10,201 bases of DNA. Source: Candidatus Desantisiibacteriota bacterium. Its GTDB lineage: Bacteria > JACRDZ01. How positions within the stretch are numbered: the first letter of the stretch is position 1; each line of letters starts with the position of its first letter. The translations under genes and the position numbers were made by a program. The notes beneath the pieces are model-generated. The model was not told the origin of the DNA. It did no database searches and saw only the letters and a program-made list of their open reading frames with translations. Location of the stretch: the NCBI GenBank assembly GCA_016209155.1, contig JACQWU010000060.1:1-10201 (forward strand), written 5' to 3'. Below are positions 1-6,651 of the stretch, piece after piece.

Positions 1-48
1 TATTGCTTTGACAACGCTTTATTTTGTTTTAAAGATACGTTAATCATT

Positions 49-150
49 CAGGTATTTAGACTGAAGGCTGAAGGATATTATAAAATATCCAAAATTTTTT
101 GTCACTCATTATTTATAACTAAAAGCCTTCCACCTTCAGCCTATTCACCT
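49..150. repeat. Palindromic dispersed repeat, copy A (about 100 bp)
   Basis: The ends are imperfect inverted repeats. The left end (49-74) reads CAGGTATTTAG then ACTGAAGGCTGAAGG. The right end, read on the minus strand from 150, is AGGTGAATAG then GCTGAAGGTGGAAGG. The same ends flank a shorter copy at 4086-4145, and a half copy lies inside nqrC (8086-8112). The interior has a small 7-bp hairpin, GGATATT/AATATCC, at 73-90. There is no coding capacity, so this looks like a non-autonomous MITE- or REP-like element. It ends 4 bp from the DUF763 stop codon and could affect 3'-end formation of that mRNA. Confidence 0.7.
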
Positions 151-154
151 ATAT

Positions 155-1222
155 TTAAATATTCCCTAATCTTTTTAATGCATGAATTTTGTCACTTTGC
201 CCGATTTTGGCGAGTGTTATGGCTTTTCTTAAATATTCAATTGAATTGTCGTAATTTTTCCGGTCGACAGGATAGGGGAAACCGTCTTTACCTCCATGAG
301 CAAAACTATAGCGTGCTGGGTCTTCGAAACTCGGGGATTTGCCGTAAATAATTTCTGAAATTAATGCAAGAGCGCGGATGGTTTTAGGACCTACGCCTTC
401 AATTCCCAATAAATCTTCAAAGTTTTCAGGCTGTTTTTCATAGGTTGTAAGAAATATTTTTTGAAGATATTTTGAATTAATGTCTTTTTGTAAAATAGGA
501 TGCCTGCCTGGTAATTCAAGGTTAATAATCTTATCAATTTCTTTAGCAAGCTTCTCGGGATTTTCCTTTGCCGCATCCGTACTGATAATTCTTGCCTCTT
601 CACTTTTTTTTGCAACCATATTAAGAGTTTCACCGCGTTTGTCTGAACAAATCGCGGAATGAGGTTCACATACAAAATCAAGTACATCCTCGCTAAACCA
701 GTGGTATCGCCTTGCCCATTTGTTTATATCATTCATCCCCTGCTGAACAACCGCCCAATTGCCTTTTTTGGTAAATAAAAATGTGTGATGATAAAGCTGG
801 TATCCATCCTGGACAGCGGAGTTATCCACCTTTGCGGACATTCTGCTCGCGTAAACAAGTTTAAGCGGATTAATTGATAATTTTTCCGACCATAATTCTA
901 TCTCGGATGGTGTTTTTCTTGAGGTTTTGCCTTTACCGCCGGCAACGAAAACACCTAATTCTTTTTCAATCCCGCGAATTGATTCTTTTATTGCTCCGCA
1001 AACCGTTGTCGTTAATCCGCTTGAATGCCAGTCAAAACCAAGCACACAGCCGAATGCCTGAAACCAAAACGGATCAGACATTCTTTTTAAAAATTCTTCT
1101 GGTCCGAAATCGGAAACTATAAGGGTTATAATTTCCCTGCTCAGCGCGCGCATTTTGGTAAAAAGCCATGCCGGCGCGTTTCCATAATGAAGCGGTAAAT
1201 TTGCGGTTCCTGTTTTTGTCAT
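155..1222 (-). CDS. DUF763 family protein with helix-hairpin-helix motif
   Basis: This 355-residue protein matches the DUF763 (COG1415) family, found in archaea and many anaerobic or thermophilic bacteria; I recognise it by the N-terminal TGTANLPLHYG block and the DPFWFQAFGCVLGFDWHSSG block near residues 50-69. A helix-hairpin-helix motif, LLGIEGVGPKTIRAL (271-285), as in DNA-repair glycosylases and nucleases, suggests DNA binding. The C-terminal block FAHGGKDGFPYPVDR (307-321) is also family-like. The length looks complete. The biochemical role is not established, and a DNA repair or processing role is inference only. The ATG at 1222 has no clear Shine-Dalgarno sequence. A TATAAT-like hexamer about 6 bases upstream of it could give a leaderless transcript, but I see no convincing -35 box. 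The start lies 7 bp beyond the stop of the EamA fragment. Confidence 0.88.
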   Translation of the reverse strand: MTKTGTANLPLHYGNAPAWLFTKMRALSREIITLIVSDFGPEEFLKRMSDPFWFQAFGCVLGFDWHSSGLTTTVCGAIKESIRGIEKELGVFVAGGKGKTSRKTPSEIELWSEKLSINPLKLVYASRMSAKVDNSAVQDGYQLYHHTFLFTKKGNWAVVQQGMNDINKWARRYHWFSEDVLDFVCEPHSAICSDKRGETLNMVAKKSEEARIISTDAAKENPEKLAKEIDKIINLELPGRHPILQKDINSKYLQKIFLTTYEKQPENFEDLLGIEGVGPKTIRALALISEIIYGKSPSFEDPARYSFAHGGKDGFPYPVDRKNYDNSIEYLRKAITLAKIGQSDKIHALKRLGNI

Positions 1223-1229
1223 AATAGTA

Positions 1230-1397
1230 TTATACCATTTTAATCATTGCGATAAAAGATGCAATACAGACTGCCAGGCTTCTTAGCGTAACAGCTACAA
1301 TAGGAGAGGCTTTGGCAAGTCCAAGTTTATCCAGAATTGAAGCCATTCCCCACAATAAAGCAGTTAATAATGAATAAAATAATCCGCTTAATTTCAT
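1230..1397 (-). pseudogene. N-terminal fragment of an EamA/DMT-family membrane transporter
   Basis: A 55-codon frame starts at the ATG at 1397 (MKLSGLFYSLLTALLWGMAS) and continues through DKLGL, SP and VAVTLRSLAV, which is the first EamA repeat signature (TALLWG...LDKLGL...SP...LRSLAV). It holds about one and a half hydrophobic helices and then stops at TAA. EamA proteins have about 140 residues (single domain) or 280-300 (two domains), so most of the protein is missing. No downstream EamA sequence survives, because DUF763 begins 7 bp later. It follows two other broken genes (ketopantoate reductase, MDR dehydrogenase) and is probably part of the same decayed operon. A functional 55-residue membrane peptide is possible but less likely. 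Confidence 0.6.
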
Positions 1398-1426
1398 ATT
1401 GGGTTTAATACATTCTTCTTAATCAA

Positions 1427-1697
1427 TCAGAAGAAATCCTTTTTTTTTTGTAATTCATTAAAAATATATCGTGTAACAAGAGTATCCACTCCATATTGCT
1501 CTCCAAGCCTAAGAATCGAACCTCCAAATAGATCTCTTTCATCCGGCTTGTTTAAATTTTCGAAATCTCTCTGAAATGAGGTTTTAGTTTCAAAGGGAAA
1601 AGAACTTCCTGCTTTTAATGAGTCTTCTATTATTGACTCAGGAAGATTAATCCCAATAACCTCCAACTCCGCCAACACCTATTATCGCAATTTTCAT
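1427..1697 (-). pseudogene. panE: Ketopantoate reductase (ApbA/PanE) with the middle deleted and a frame change
   Basis: The ATG at 1697, preceded by AGAAGGA, opens MKIAIIGVGGVGGYW, the N-terminal Rossmann NADP-binding glycine motif of PanE, and the frame stops at 1647-1649 after 16 codons. In another frame, from about 1655 leftward, the PanE C-terminal helical domain follows: GINLPES, SFPFETKTSFQRDFEN and the FGGSILRLGEQYGV block typical of the family, ending at 1427. About 200 of the usual roughly 300 codons are missing, including the catalytic lysine region. The junction is near 1650-1656 (around TTGGGATTAA), where the two frames meet. An 83-residue reading frame over the C-terminal part begins at 1678, but its first residues are out-of-frame glycine-motif DNA, so it is not a genuine start. 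Intact PanE reduces 2-dehydropantoate to pantoate for coenzyme A synthesis; relatives act on other 2-keto acids. Confidence 0.8.
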
Positions 1698-1747
1698 TTA
1701 ATTTTATCCTTCTATTACAAAAGGTCTTTCCATTTGAACCCCATTTC

Positions 1748-1952
1748 TCAACAAATCTTTATAACAACTTTCCCTTTTACCCTTTCTGTTTCACTGTAAA
1801 TATGGGCGTCACGGATCTGCTCAAGTGTAAAAGTGCGATCAATAAGTGGGATAACTTTCTTATCTTTCATTATCCTTAGGTAAAGGTTGTTCAATATCCT
1901 TGATTTCCAGCACATCCGCCTGACCGTATTTTCCGATTATAACTGCTTTCAT
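1748..1952 (-). pseudogene. MDR-family (zinc-type alcohol dehydrogenase/quinone reductase) gene with the middle deleted
   Basis: The ATG at 1952 follows GAGGAGAAAAT and opens MKAVIIGKYGQADVLEIKD, then IEQPLPKDNE, the N-terminus of medium-chain dehydrogenase/reductase proteins. This frame ends at TAA 1860-1862 after 30 codons. In another frame, from about 1870 to the TGA at 1748-1750, the MDR C-terminus follows: KVIPLIDRTFTLEQIRDAH and then ETERVKGKVVIKIC. About 260-280 of the usual 320-345 codons are missing, including the zinc ligands and the Rossmann fold, so the product cannot be active. The layout is the same as in the ketopantoate reductase remnant next to it. It lies just downstream of the PNPOx-like gene in the same direction. 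Confidence 0.78.
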
Positions 1953-1967
1953 AATTTTCTCCTCATT

Positions 1968-2390
1968 TCAAAACTTTATCTGTTCAAGCTCATTTTCTTT
2001 ACCGTTATTTGCCAGCGTCCAGAAACGCGCGGTGCCGTGTGAAAGCCTTAGGAGTATAAATCTTGGATCGTCAGCTTTGCCTCCAAAAGATTTCAGATAA
2101 TCTCTTTCATTAAGCAATTTTTGTTTTTTCTCGCGATCATCTATAATTTCAATTTCACCTGTAATACGAAGCATCTTTGAATAATCTCGTGAACAGTAGC
2201 AAAGCTCGATCTTTTTATTTTTCACAAGATTTTTATAAACATTTTTTGTTGAAGCGGTTGTAAAATAAAATTTGCCGTCATTAAATGAAACTGTCAAAAA
2301 ACCTCTTACCCTCGGCTGGTCGCCGTCGATCGTAGATATAAAGCACACCGGATTTTCACTTGTAAAATCAAGAACATCTTTAAAAGACAT
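1968..2390 (-). CDS. PNPOx-like FMN-binding split-barrel protein
   Basis: This 140-residue protein belongs to the pyridoxamine 5'-phosphate oxidase-like (split barrel) superfamily. The N-terminal segment NPVCFISTIDGDQPRVRGF is the usual start of the FMN-binding barrel, followed by the KFYFTTASTKNVYKNL and KIELCYCSRD strands and the MLRITGEIEII hairpin. Members are small cytoplasmic flavin, F420 or heme binders, and short ones of this type are usually uncharacterised oxidoreductases. The length is normal and the frame is intact. The ATG at 2390 has a good AAGGAG site 6 bases upstream. It lies 40 bp behind the AraC-family gene and ahead of two broken oxidoreductases, so the group may once have been one regulon. 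The substrate is unknown. Confidence 0.85.
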   Translation of the reverse strand: MSFKDVLDFTSENPVCFISTIDGDQPRVRGFLTVSFNDGKFYFTTASTKNVYKNLVKNKKIELCYCSRDYSKMLRITGEIEIIDDREKKQKLLNERDYLKSFGGKADDPRFILLRLSHGTARFWTLANNGKENELEQIKF

Positions 2391-2430
2391 ATTTTTCTCC
2401 TTTTTATAATGCAGCTTTTTTTTCTTGATT

Positions 2431-3381
2431 TTAAAACAATTGAGGTATTTTGTCTTTCGTTTTTCTCTTATCTTTTTTAGAAATACTATCTTTTTTAAAA
2501 GCTTTCTGATAATCGGATGGAGTTATGTTAAATGCCTTTCTAAAACAAGCGGAAAGATATGAGGATGAACCAAAGCCGCAATCAAGAGCAATCTCTGTAA
2601 TGGGCTTATCCGATGCTTTTAATAAATTTTTAACTATTTTCATGCGAACTTTATTCAGATAATCCTGCGGCGGTTGTCCTATTTCATTTTTAAAAACACG
2701 GAAAAAATGAGAAGGTGACATACATGCGGCTTTCGCAAGGTTATCAACCGTAATTTTTTTATCGAGATTTTGATATAAGTATTCAATCGCTTTATCAATT
2801 TCCAGCCGGTTTGATATTTTGTCAAGTTCAGGTGTGAAATCAAATATACTTCTTATTATTGAATGGCATATTTCCAAATTCATAGCATGTAAAATTATTT
2901 CCGACCCCTCAATTTTATTATCAAATTCTATCATGAATTTTCTTAAAAGCGGCAAAAGAGACTGATTTACAGGATAAAATTCACCTATAAATTTAATATT
3001 TTGTTTTACAGTATACATAGCAAGCTGTCTTTTAAAAAAGAATTTATTAATAAAAATAGCGATATAACGCGGAGGAAATTCTGAAGGGAGTTCATAATGA
3101 GGGATATCAGGTGAAAGACAAAACATCTTCCCTGAAACAGATGTAATTGTTTTTCCGTATATTTTAAATTGTGTTTCATCATTGAAGGAAATAATAAACA
3201 TATATGATGGATGACTGTGCAAAGGAGCTAAAGCATATAAACATGCACCGCCAAGCGGTGTAAAAAGCCCGATATTTTTTGTAGCAAAACAATCCACATA
3301 ACGAAGTTGTTCTTCGGTAATTGGGCCAACTAAATCCCTGATTTGTTTAAAAGCATCCTCGGTTTTGATATTTTGATTCAT
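2431..3381 (-). CDS. AraC-family transcriptional regulator
   Basis: The N-terminal half (about residues 35-130) resembles an AraC-type cupin sensing domain, with PLHSHPSYMFIISF carrying two histidines and a later PHYELP. The C-terminal 100 residues form the double helix-turn-helix: TVDNLAKAACMSPSHFFRVF, then ITEIALDCGFGSSSYLSACF and the family ending FRKAFNITPSDYQ. A basic, lysine-rich tail follows. Two starts are possible. A GTG at 3387 overlaps the AGGTG Shine-Dalgarno sequence, whereas the ATG at 3381 sits 5 bases downstream of AGG, so I chose the ATG (316 residues). Its upstream region holds three 23-bp direct repeats that may be operator sites. The likely target is the oxidoreductase cluster downstream; the effector is unknown. 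Confidence 0.9.
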   Translation of the reverse strand: MNQNIKTEDAFKQIRDLVGPITEEQLRYVDCFATKNIGLFTPLGGACLYALAPLHSHPSYMFIISFNDETQFKIYGKTITSVSGKMFCLSPDIPHYELPSEFPPRYIAIFINKFFFKRQLAMYTVKQNIKFIGEFYPVNQSLLPLLRKFMIEFDNKIEGSEIILHAMNLEICHSIIRSIFDFTPELDKISNRLEIDKAIEYLYQNLDKKITVDNLAKAACMSPSHFFRVFKNEIGQPPQDYLNKVRMKIVKNLLKASDKPITEIALDCGFGSSSYLSACFRKAFNITPSDYQKAFKKDSISKKDKRKTKDKIPQLF

Positions 3382-3397
3382 ATTCACCTGATTTCTT

Positions 3398-3427
3398 AAT
3401 ATAAAAGCAAATTCACAAATAGTACAA
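3398..3427 (-). promoter_or_regulatory. Candidate promoter of the AraC-family gene
   Basis: On the minus strand, TATATT (3398-3403) matches the -10 consensus at 5 of 6 positions. TTGTAC (3422-3427) is a weak -35 at 18-bp spacing. Transcription would start about 10-15 bases upstream of the ATG at 3381. The -35 lies inside the first unit of the tandem repeat, which would couple repeat occupancy to expression. This is inferred from sequence alone. Confidence 0.3.
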
Positions 3428-3475
3428 GGGCAAATTTACAAATAATACAAAAGCAAATTTACAAATAATACAAGG
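3407..3475. repeat. Three tandem 23-bp direct repeats upstream of the AraC-family gene
   Basis: Units lie at 3407-3429, 3430-3452 and 3453-3475. The consensus is GCAAATTTACAAATAATA followed by CAAGG. Units 2 and 3 differ only in the last two bases, and unit 1 has two internal changes plus the same ending as unit 3. The period is close to two helical turns, and the array ends about 25 bp upstream of the AraC-family start codon. AraC proteins often bind direct repeats near their own promoters, so autoregulatory sites are plausible. A neutral slippage-generated minisatellite is the alternative. Confidence 0.75.
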
Positions 3476-3498
3476 GCAGGCACGGGGACCTGCCCCTA
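3474..3498. repeat. GC-rich hairpin, REP-like, possible terminator of the diaphorase operon
   Basis: GGGCAGG (3474-3480) and CCTGCCC (3489-3495) form a perfect 7-bp stem around the 8-base loop CACGGGGA, followed by CTAC. It stands out as GC-rich in an AT-rich gap. The form GTAGGGGCAGG...CCTGCCC resembles short palindromic intergenic repeats that I recall from many environmental bacterial genomes. On the minus strand it lies 12 bp beyond the stop of the ferredoxin-like subunit and is followed by TTGTATTATTTGT, so it could act as a weak intrinsic terminator, though the T tract is interrupted. Confidence 0.5.
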
Positions 3499-3510
3499 CA
3501 ATACAAATAT

Positions 3511-4068
3511 TCATACCTGTTCAATTTTTATGGCTTTTGTAGGACAAATATAAGCGCATGCGCCGCAGCCGATGCAAGTGTCTGAAATTTTATCAAATGG
3601 GGTTTGAACTTTTTTTCTTGTTCCTCTGCCTGCAAAACTTATTGCGCTCATACCAACTACCTCAGCGCAAACCCGAACGCATAATCCGCACAATATGCAA
3701 TCTGTTCTGGTTCCAAGATTAATACGTGTTTTGTTTACACCGTATTCTTCAGCAATTAATTTGATTTTTTCCGAATCCGGATTTCCGGCAAGGAGAAGTT
3801 CTATAACAATTTTTCGCGCTTTTTTAACTCTTTCGGTATCTGTTTTTACAATCAAGCCTTCAGTAACTTTATAAAGACACGCCGCATGAAGACCAATTCT
3901 GCCGCCTCCTGCTATTTCAACCAGACAAAGTCTGCATGCTCCATAGGGACTTAATTCTTTATTATAACATAAAGTCGGAATTTTTATACCGGAGGCAAAC
4001 GCCGCCTCAAGTATTGTTTTTCCATTTTCAACTTCTAATTCTCTGTCATTAATAATAAATTTAATCAT
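3511..4068 (-). CDS. HoxU/NuoG N-terminus-like iron-sulfur subunit of an NADH diaphorase
   Basis: This 185-residue soluble protein has three parts. An N-terminal [2Fe-2S] plant-type ferredoxin domain uses C34, C45, C48 and C64 (PTLCYNKELSPYGACRLC...AAC). A linker follows at about residues 70-120. The C-terminus has two [4Fe-4S] motifs, CILCGLCVRVC (124-134) and CIGCGACAYICP (165-176). This matches the N-terminal part of NuoG, HoxU and the electron-transfer region of HydA/HndD. It has no [FeFe]-hydrogenase domain and lacks the His-Cys3 motif expected between the ferredoxin and the [4Fe-4S] pair; that position reads LLLAGNPDSEKIKLIAEEYG. It probably passes electrons between the NuoF-like flavin subunit and an unidentified partner. 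ATG at 4068 with GAGGT 5 bases upstream. It is the last gene of the operon. Confidence 0.85.
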   Translation of the reverse strand: MIKFIINDRELEVENGKTILEAAFASGIKIPTLCYNKELSPYGACRLCLVEIAGGGRIGLHAACLYKVTEGLIVKTDTERVKKARKIVIELLLAGNPDSEKIKLIAEEYGVNKTRINLGTRTDCILCGLCVRVCAEVVGMSAISFAGRGTRKKVQTPFDKISDTCIGCGACAYICPTKAIKIEQV

Positions 4069-4085
4069 AGAAACCTCGGGAAATG

Positions 4086-4145
4086 CAGGCGTTTAGGCTG
4101 AAGGCTGAAGAAAAATAGTCTAAAATCCTTCAGTCTATCCACCTG
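4086..4145. repeat. Palindromic dispersed repeat, copy B (60 bp)
   Basis: The left end, CAGGCGTTTAG then GCTGAAGGCTGAAG (4086-4110), is the inverted partner of the right end, which reads on the minus strand from 4145 CAGGTGGATAG then ACTGAAGGATTTTAGA. Its ends match copy A (49-150) but the interior is shorter. It fills nearly the whole gap between the NuoF-like stop (4151) and the ferredoxin-like start (4068), so the operon mRNA would carry this hairpin there. Confidence 0.7.
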
Positions 4146-4150
4146 AATTA

Positions 4151-6019
4151 TTAATCCACACTAACAGCTTTAAATTTACATACTTCTTTGCACATTCCGC
4201 ATTTGATACAGGTATTCTGATCAATCTTATGTAATTGCTTTTTATCTCCGGAAATTGCTTTTACGGGACATTTTATTGCGCATAAGGTGCATCCGGTGCA
4301 TTTACTTTCAAGAATATGATATTTTATTAAAGCCTTACATACTTTTGCCGGGCATTTTTTATTTATATGCTCTTTATATTCATCTTTAAAATAATGCAAA
4401 GTACTTAATACCGGATTTGGCAGAGTCTGCCCTAATCCGCACATTGAGGCATCTTTAATGGCATGACTTAATTCTTCCATAAATTCAAGGTCAGATTCCT
4501 CTCCTTCGCCTCTTGTTATTTTCTCAAGAATTCCAAGTAAAGCAGATGCTCCATCTCTGCAGGATGTGCATTTGCCGCAGGATTCATCAGCTGTAAATTC
4601 AATGAAATATTTTGCCACATCCACCATACAGGTATCTTCATCCATAACAATCATTCCGCCGGAACCCATTATAGCCCCTGCTTCAGCTAATCTTTCATAA
4701 TCCACAGGTAAATTAATTAATTCGGAAGGAATACACCCGCCCGAAGGCCCGCCTGTCTGTACTGCTTTAAATTTTTTATTATCAGGGATCCCTCCGCCTA
4801 TATCATAAATAATCTCTTTAAGAGTAATTCCCATCGGCACTTCTATCAAACCTGTATTTGTAATTTTACCTACAAGTGAAAATATTTTTGTCCCTTTACT
4901 CTTTTCTGATCCAATTTTATAAAACCATTCAGCTCCATAATTAATAATTTTTGGAACAGTTGCCCATGTTTCAACATTATTTATACATGTCGGCATACCC
5001 CATACTCCTTTTTGCACCGGAAATGGAGGCCTCATTCTGGGTTCAGGATAACGTCCTTCAATGGAGGCTATTAATGATGTTTCTTCACCGCATACAAATG
5101 CTCCCGCTCCCTGCTTAATAGAAATATCAAAACTAAAACCGGTATTAAAAATGTTTTCTCCAATAAGTCCGTATTCTCTTGCCTGTTCAATCGCAGTACT
5201 CAGTCTTTCTCTGGCAAGAGGATATTCTGTCCTTATATATACATAACCTTCTTTTGCACCTATTGCTATTGCGCCAATAAGCATACCTTCCAAAACCGCA
5301 TGCGGATCGAGTTCAATAATACTCCTGTCCATATAGGCACCCGGATCTCCTTCATCAGCATTGCAAATAATATATTTAACATCACCGGGGGAATTTCTGC
5401 ATGATTCCCATTTTAAACCTGTCGGAAATCCGGCACCTCCCCTGCCCCTCAAAGAAGATTTTTTTATTTCATTTATAATTTCCTCAGATTTCATTTTTGT
5501 AAGAGCTTTTGCGAATGCTTTATAACCGTCTCTTGCTATGTATTCATCAATTTTTTCAGGATCGATAAGGCCTCTGTTCCTTAATACAATCAGAGTCTGA
5601 TTAGCAAAAAAATTAATATCCTTTAAATAGGGAATCCCATCACCTAAAGAATTCTGCCGATGCATAAATTTCTTAACAGGTCTTTTATTTATAAAATGTT
5701 CTTCCACTAAAAAAGGGATATCCGCTTCGGTTAAATTTTCATAAAATATACCATCCGGCAAAACTGTCATTACCGGACCTACCGCGCAAAAACCATTACA
5801 GCCTGTAATTACAACATGAATTTTTTCTTCCAATCCGTGTTTTTTAATCTCACGGTCTAATGCTTCTTTAACCCTGGAAGATTTATTAGAAATACATCCC
5901 GTCCCCGCGCATAACATTAAGTGAAAAATTCCGCTTCCAATTCCATCCCCTTCACGCAGAAGCATTGTTTTTTTTAATTTATCACTGATTTTATCTAAAT
6001 CTTCAATGGTTAATTTCAC
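4151..6019 (-). CDS. nuoF: NuoF/HndC/HydB-like NADH-binding flavin and iron-sulfur subunit
   Basis: The protein has 622 residues. Domains in order: a thioredoxin-like [2Fe-2S] domain (C37, C42, C74, C78); the NADH/FMN domain with RGRGGAGFPTGLKWE (191-205), ADEGDPGAYMDR (221-232) and GAGAFVCGEETSL (304-316); an SLBB segment; the N3-type [4Fe-4S] site ESCGKCTSCRDG (C481, C484, C487, with C527); and a C-terminal ferredoxin with CTGCTLCAIKCP (574-585) and CIKCGMCKEVC (604-614). This extended layout is typical of HydB/HndC of electron-bifurcating or NAD(P)-linked hydrogenases rather than respiratory NuoF. It oxidises NADH, or reduces NAD+, and moves electrons to Fe-S clusters. Start is the GTG at 6019, with AAAGG 8 bases upstream. 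All cofactor residues look intact. A palindrome lies between it and the NuoE-like gene. Confidence 0.93.
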   Translation of the reverse strand: MKLTIEDLDKISDKLKKTMLLREGDGIGSGIFHLMLCAGTGCISNKSSRVKEALDREIKKHGLEEKIHVVITGCNGFCAVGPVMTVLPDGIFYENLTEADIPFLVEEHFINKRPVKKFMHRQNSLGDGIPYLKDINFFANQTLIVLRNRGLIDPEKIDEYIARDGYKAFAKALTKMKSEEIINEIKKSSLRGRGGAGFPTGLKWESCRNSPGDVKYIICNADEGDPGAYMDRSIIELDPHAVLEGMLIGAIAIGAKEGYVYIRTEYPLARERLSTAIEQAREYGLIGENIFNTGFSFDISIKQGAGAFVCGEETSLIASIEGRYPEPRMRPPFPVQKGVWGMPTCINNVETWATVPKIINYGAEWFYKIGSEKSKGTKIFSLVGKITNTGLIEVPMGITLKEIIYDIGGGIPDNKKFKAVQTGGPSGGCIPSELINLPVDYERLAEAGAIMGSGGMIVMDEDTCMVDVAKYFIEFTADESCGKCTSCRDGASALLGILEKITRGEGEESDLEFMEELSHAIKDASMCGLGQTLPNPVLSTLHYFKDEYKEHINKKCPAKVCKALIKYHILESKCTGCTLCAIKCPVKAISGDKKQLHKIDQNTCIKCGMCKEVCKFKAVSVD

Positions 6020-6039
6020 AAATTAAACCTTTCACTATA

Positions 6040-6059
6040 AGACGCATTGCAATGCGTCT
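6040..6059. repeat. Perfect 20-bp palindrome between nuoE-like and nuoF-like genes
   Basis: AGACGCATTGCAATGCGTCT is fully self-complementary, with near-symmetric TATA flanks (ACTATA on the left, CTATAAA on the right). It resembles a GAGACGC...GCGTCTC palindrome family that I recall as dispersed in environmental genomes. In the mRNA it would form a hairpin about 20 bases upstream of the GTG of the NuoF-like gene, leaving AAAGG free. It has no T tract after it on the minus strand, so it is unlikely to terminate transcription. Confidence 0.7.
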
Positions 6060-6075
6060 CTATAAAAATTTTAAA

Positions 6076-6651
6076 TTAAATGCTCGTTGTAATACCGGAT
6101 TTTATTTTTTCTATTAATTCTACCGATTTCTTTCTATCAACAAAACCATGTATATCTTCATTTATTTTCATTACAGGCGCAATTCCACAGCAGCCGAGGC
6201 ATCTGACTCCCAATAGAGTAAAAAGCATATCTTCTGTCGTCTCACCCATTTTTATTCCCAGTGTAGTTTCCAGAGTTGAAAGAAGATTAAACGAACCTTT
6301 TACATGACAGGCTGTTCCGGTGCAAATATTTATTACATATTTGCCCTTTGGGACTAAACTGAAAGCATTATAAAAAGTTGCAACTCCATAAACATTGCTT
6401 AATGGCATTTTTAAATTAAGAGAAATATTTTTTAAAACAGGTTCGGGTAAATAATTAAAATGAGCATTAGTAGTTTGCAAAAGTGGAATTAAAGCTCCTT
6501 TTGTATTTATATATATATTTATTATTTCCGATGTTTTTAGGGTATCCTCATTAGATAATACGGCCTGTTTTTTTGCGGGAATATTATATTTTTGACCTGA
6601 AACTCTAAATTTCCATTTCTGATGCGGATTGTAATTATGATTTTCAACCAT
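6076..6651 (-). CDS. nuoE: NuoE/HndA/HydC-like [2Fe-2S] subunit
   Basis: The protein has 191 residues from the ATG at 6651. From about residue 40 it follows the NuoE fold: a helical segment GALIPLLQTTNAHFNYLP, then MPLSNVYGVATFYNAF, and the thioredoxin-like [2Fe-2S] domain with C110 and C115 (CTGTAC) and C151 and C155 (CLGCCGIAP). It partners the NuoF-like subunit and helps pass electrons from NADH to the Fe-S chain. The start is uncertain. The frame is open upstream through nqrE to an ATG at 7020, but that would overlap nqrE by 250 bp in another frame, and the upstream residues (Asn/Arg/Cys-rich) look non-coding. The ATG at 6651 lacks a Shine-Dalgarno sequence and overlaps the nqrF remnant. 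Residues 1-30 match nothing I know, so the original start may have been lost. Confidence 0.85.
   Translation of the reverse strand: MVENHNYNPHQKWKFRVSGQKYNIPAKKQAVLSNEDTLKTSEIINIYINTKGALIPLLQTTNAHFNYLPEPVLKNISLNLKMPLSNVYGVATFYNAFSLVPKGKYVINICTGTACHVKGSFNLLSTLETTLGIKMGETTEDMLFTLLGVRCLGCCGIAPVMKINEDIHGFVDRKKSVELIEKIKSGITTSI

Noticed and set aside
73-100. Rho-independent terminator: GGATATT hairpin followed by AAAATTTTTT on the plus strand
   Set aside because: No plus-strand gene precedes it, the stem is AT-rich and weak, and it lies inside the dispersed repeat element.
480-662. Plus-strand frames such as 480-662, 874-1122, 5061-5246, 7899-8171, 9132-9314 and 9880-10083
   Set aside because: All lie antisense within clearly coding minus-strand genes, have no recognisable domains and no supporting ribosome sites.
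1427-1678. A genuine 83-residue small protein starting at 1678
   Set aside because: Its first residues come from the out-of-frame glycine motif of the ketopantoate reductase N-terminus, and the rest is the C-terminal domain of that enzyme, so it is a deletion remnant.
3407-3475. CRISPR-like array
   Set aside because: The 23-bp units are directly contiguous with no spacers, and no cas genes are present.
3511-6651. Complete [FeFe]-hydrogenase (HydABC/HndABCD) operon
   Set aside because: The third subunit ends after the second [4Fe-4S] motif, and no H-cluster domain is encoded in or next to it; only the AraC-family gene follows.
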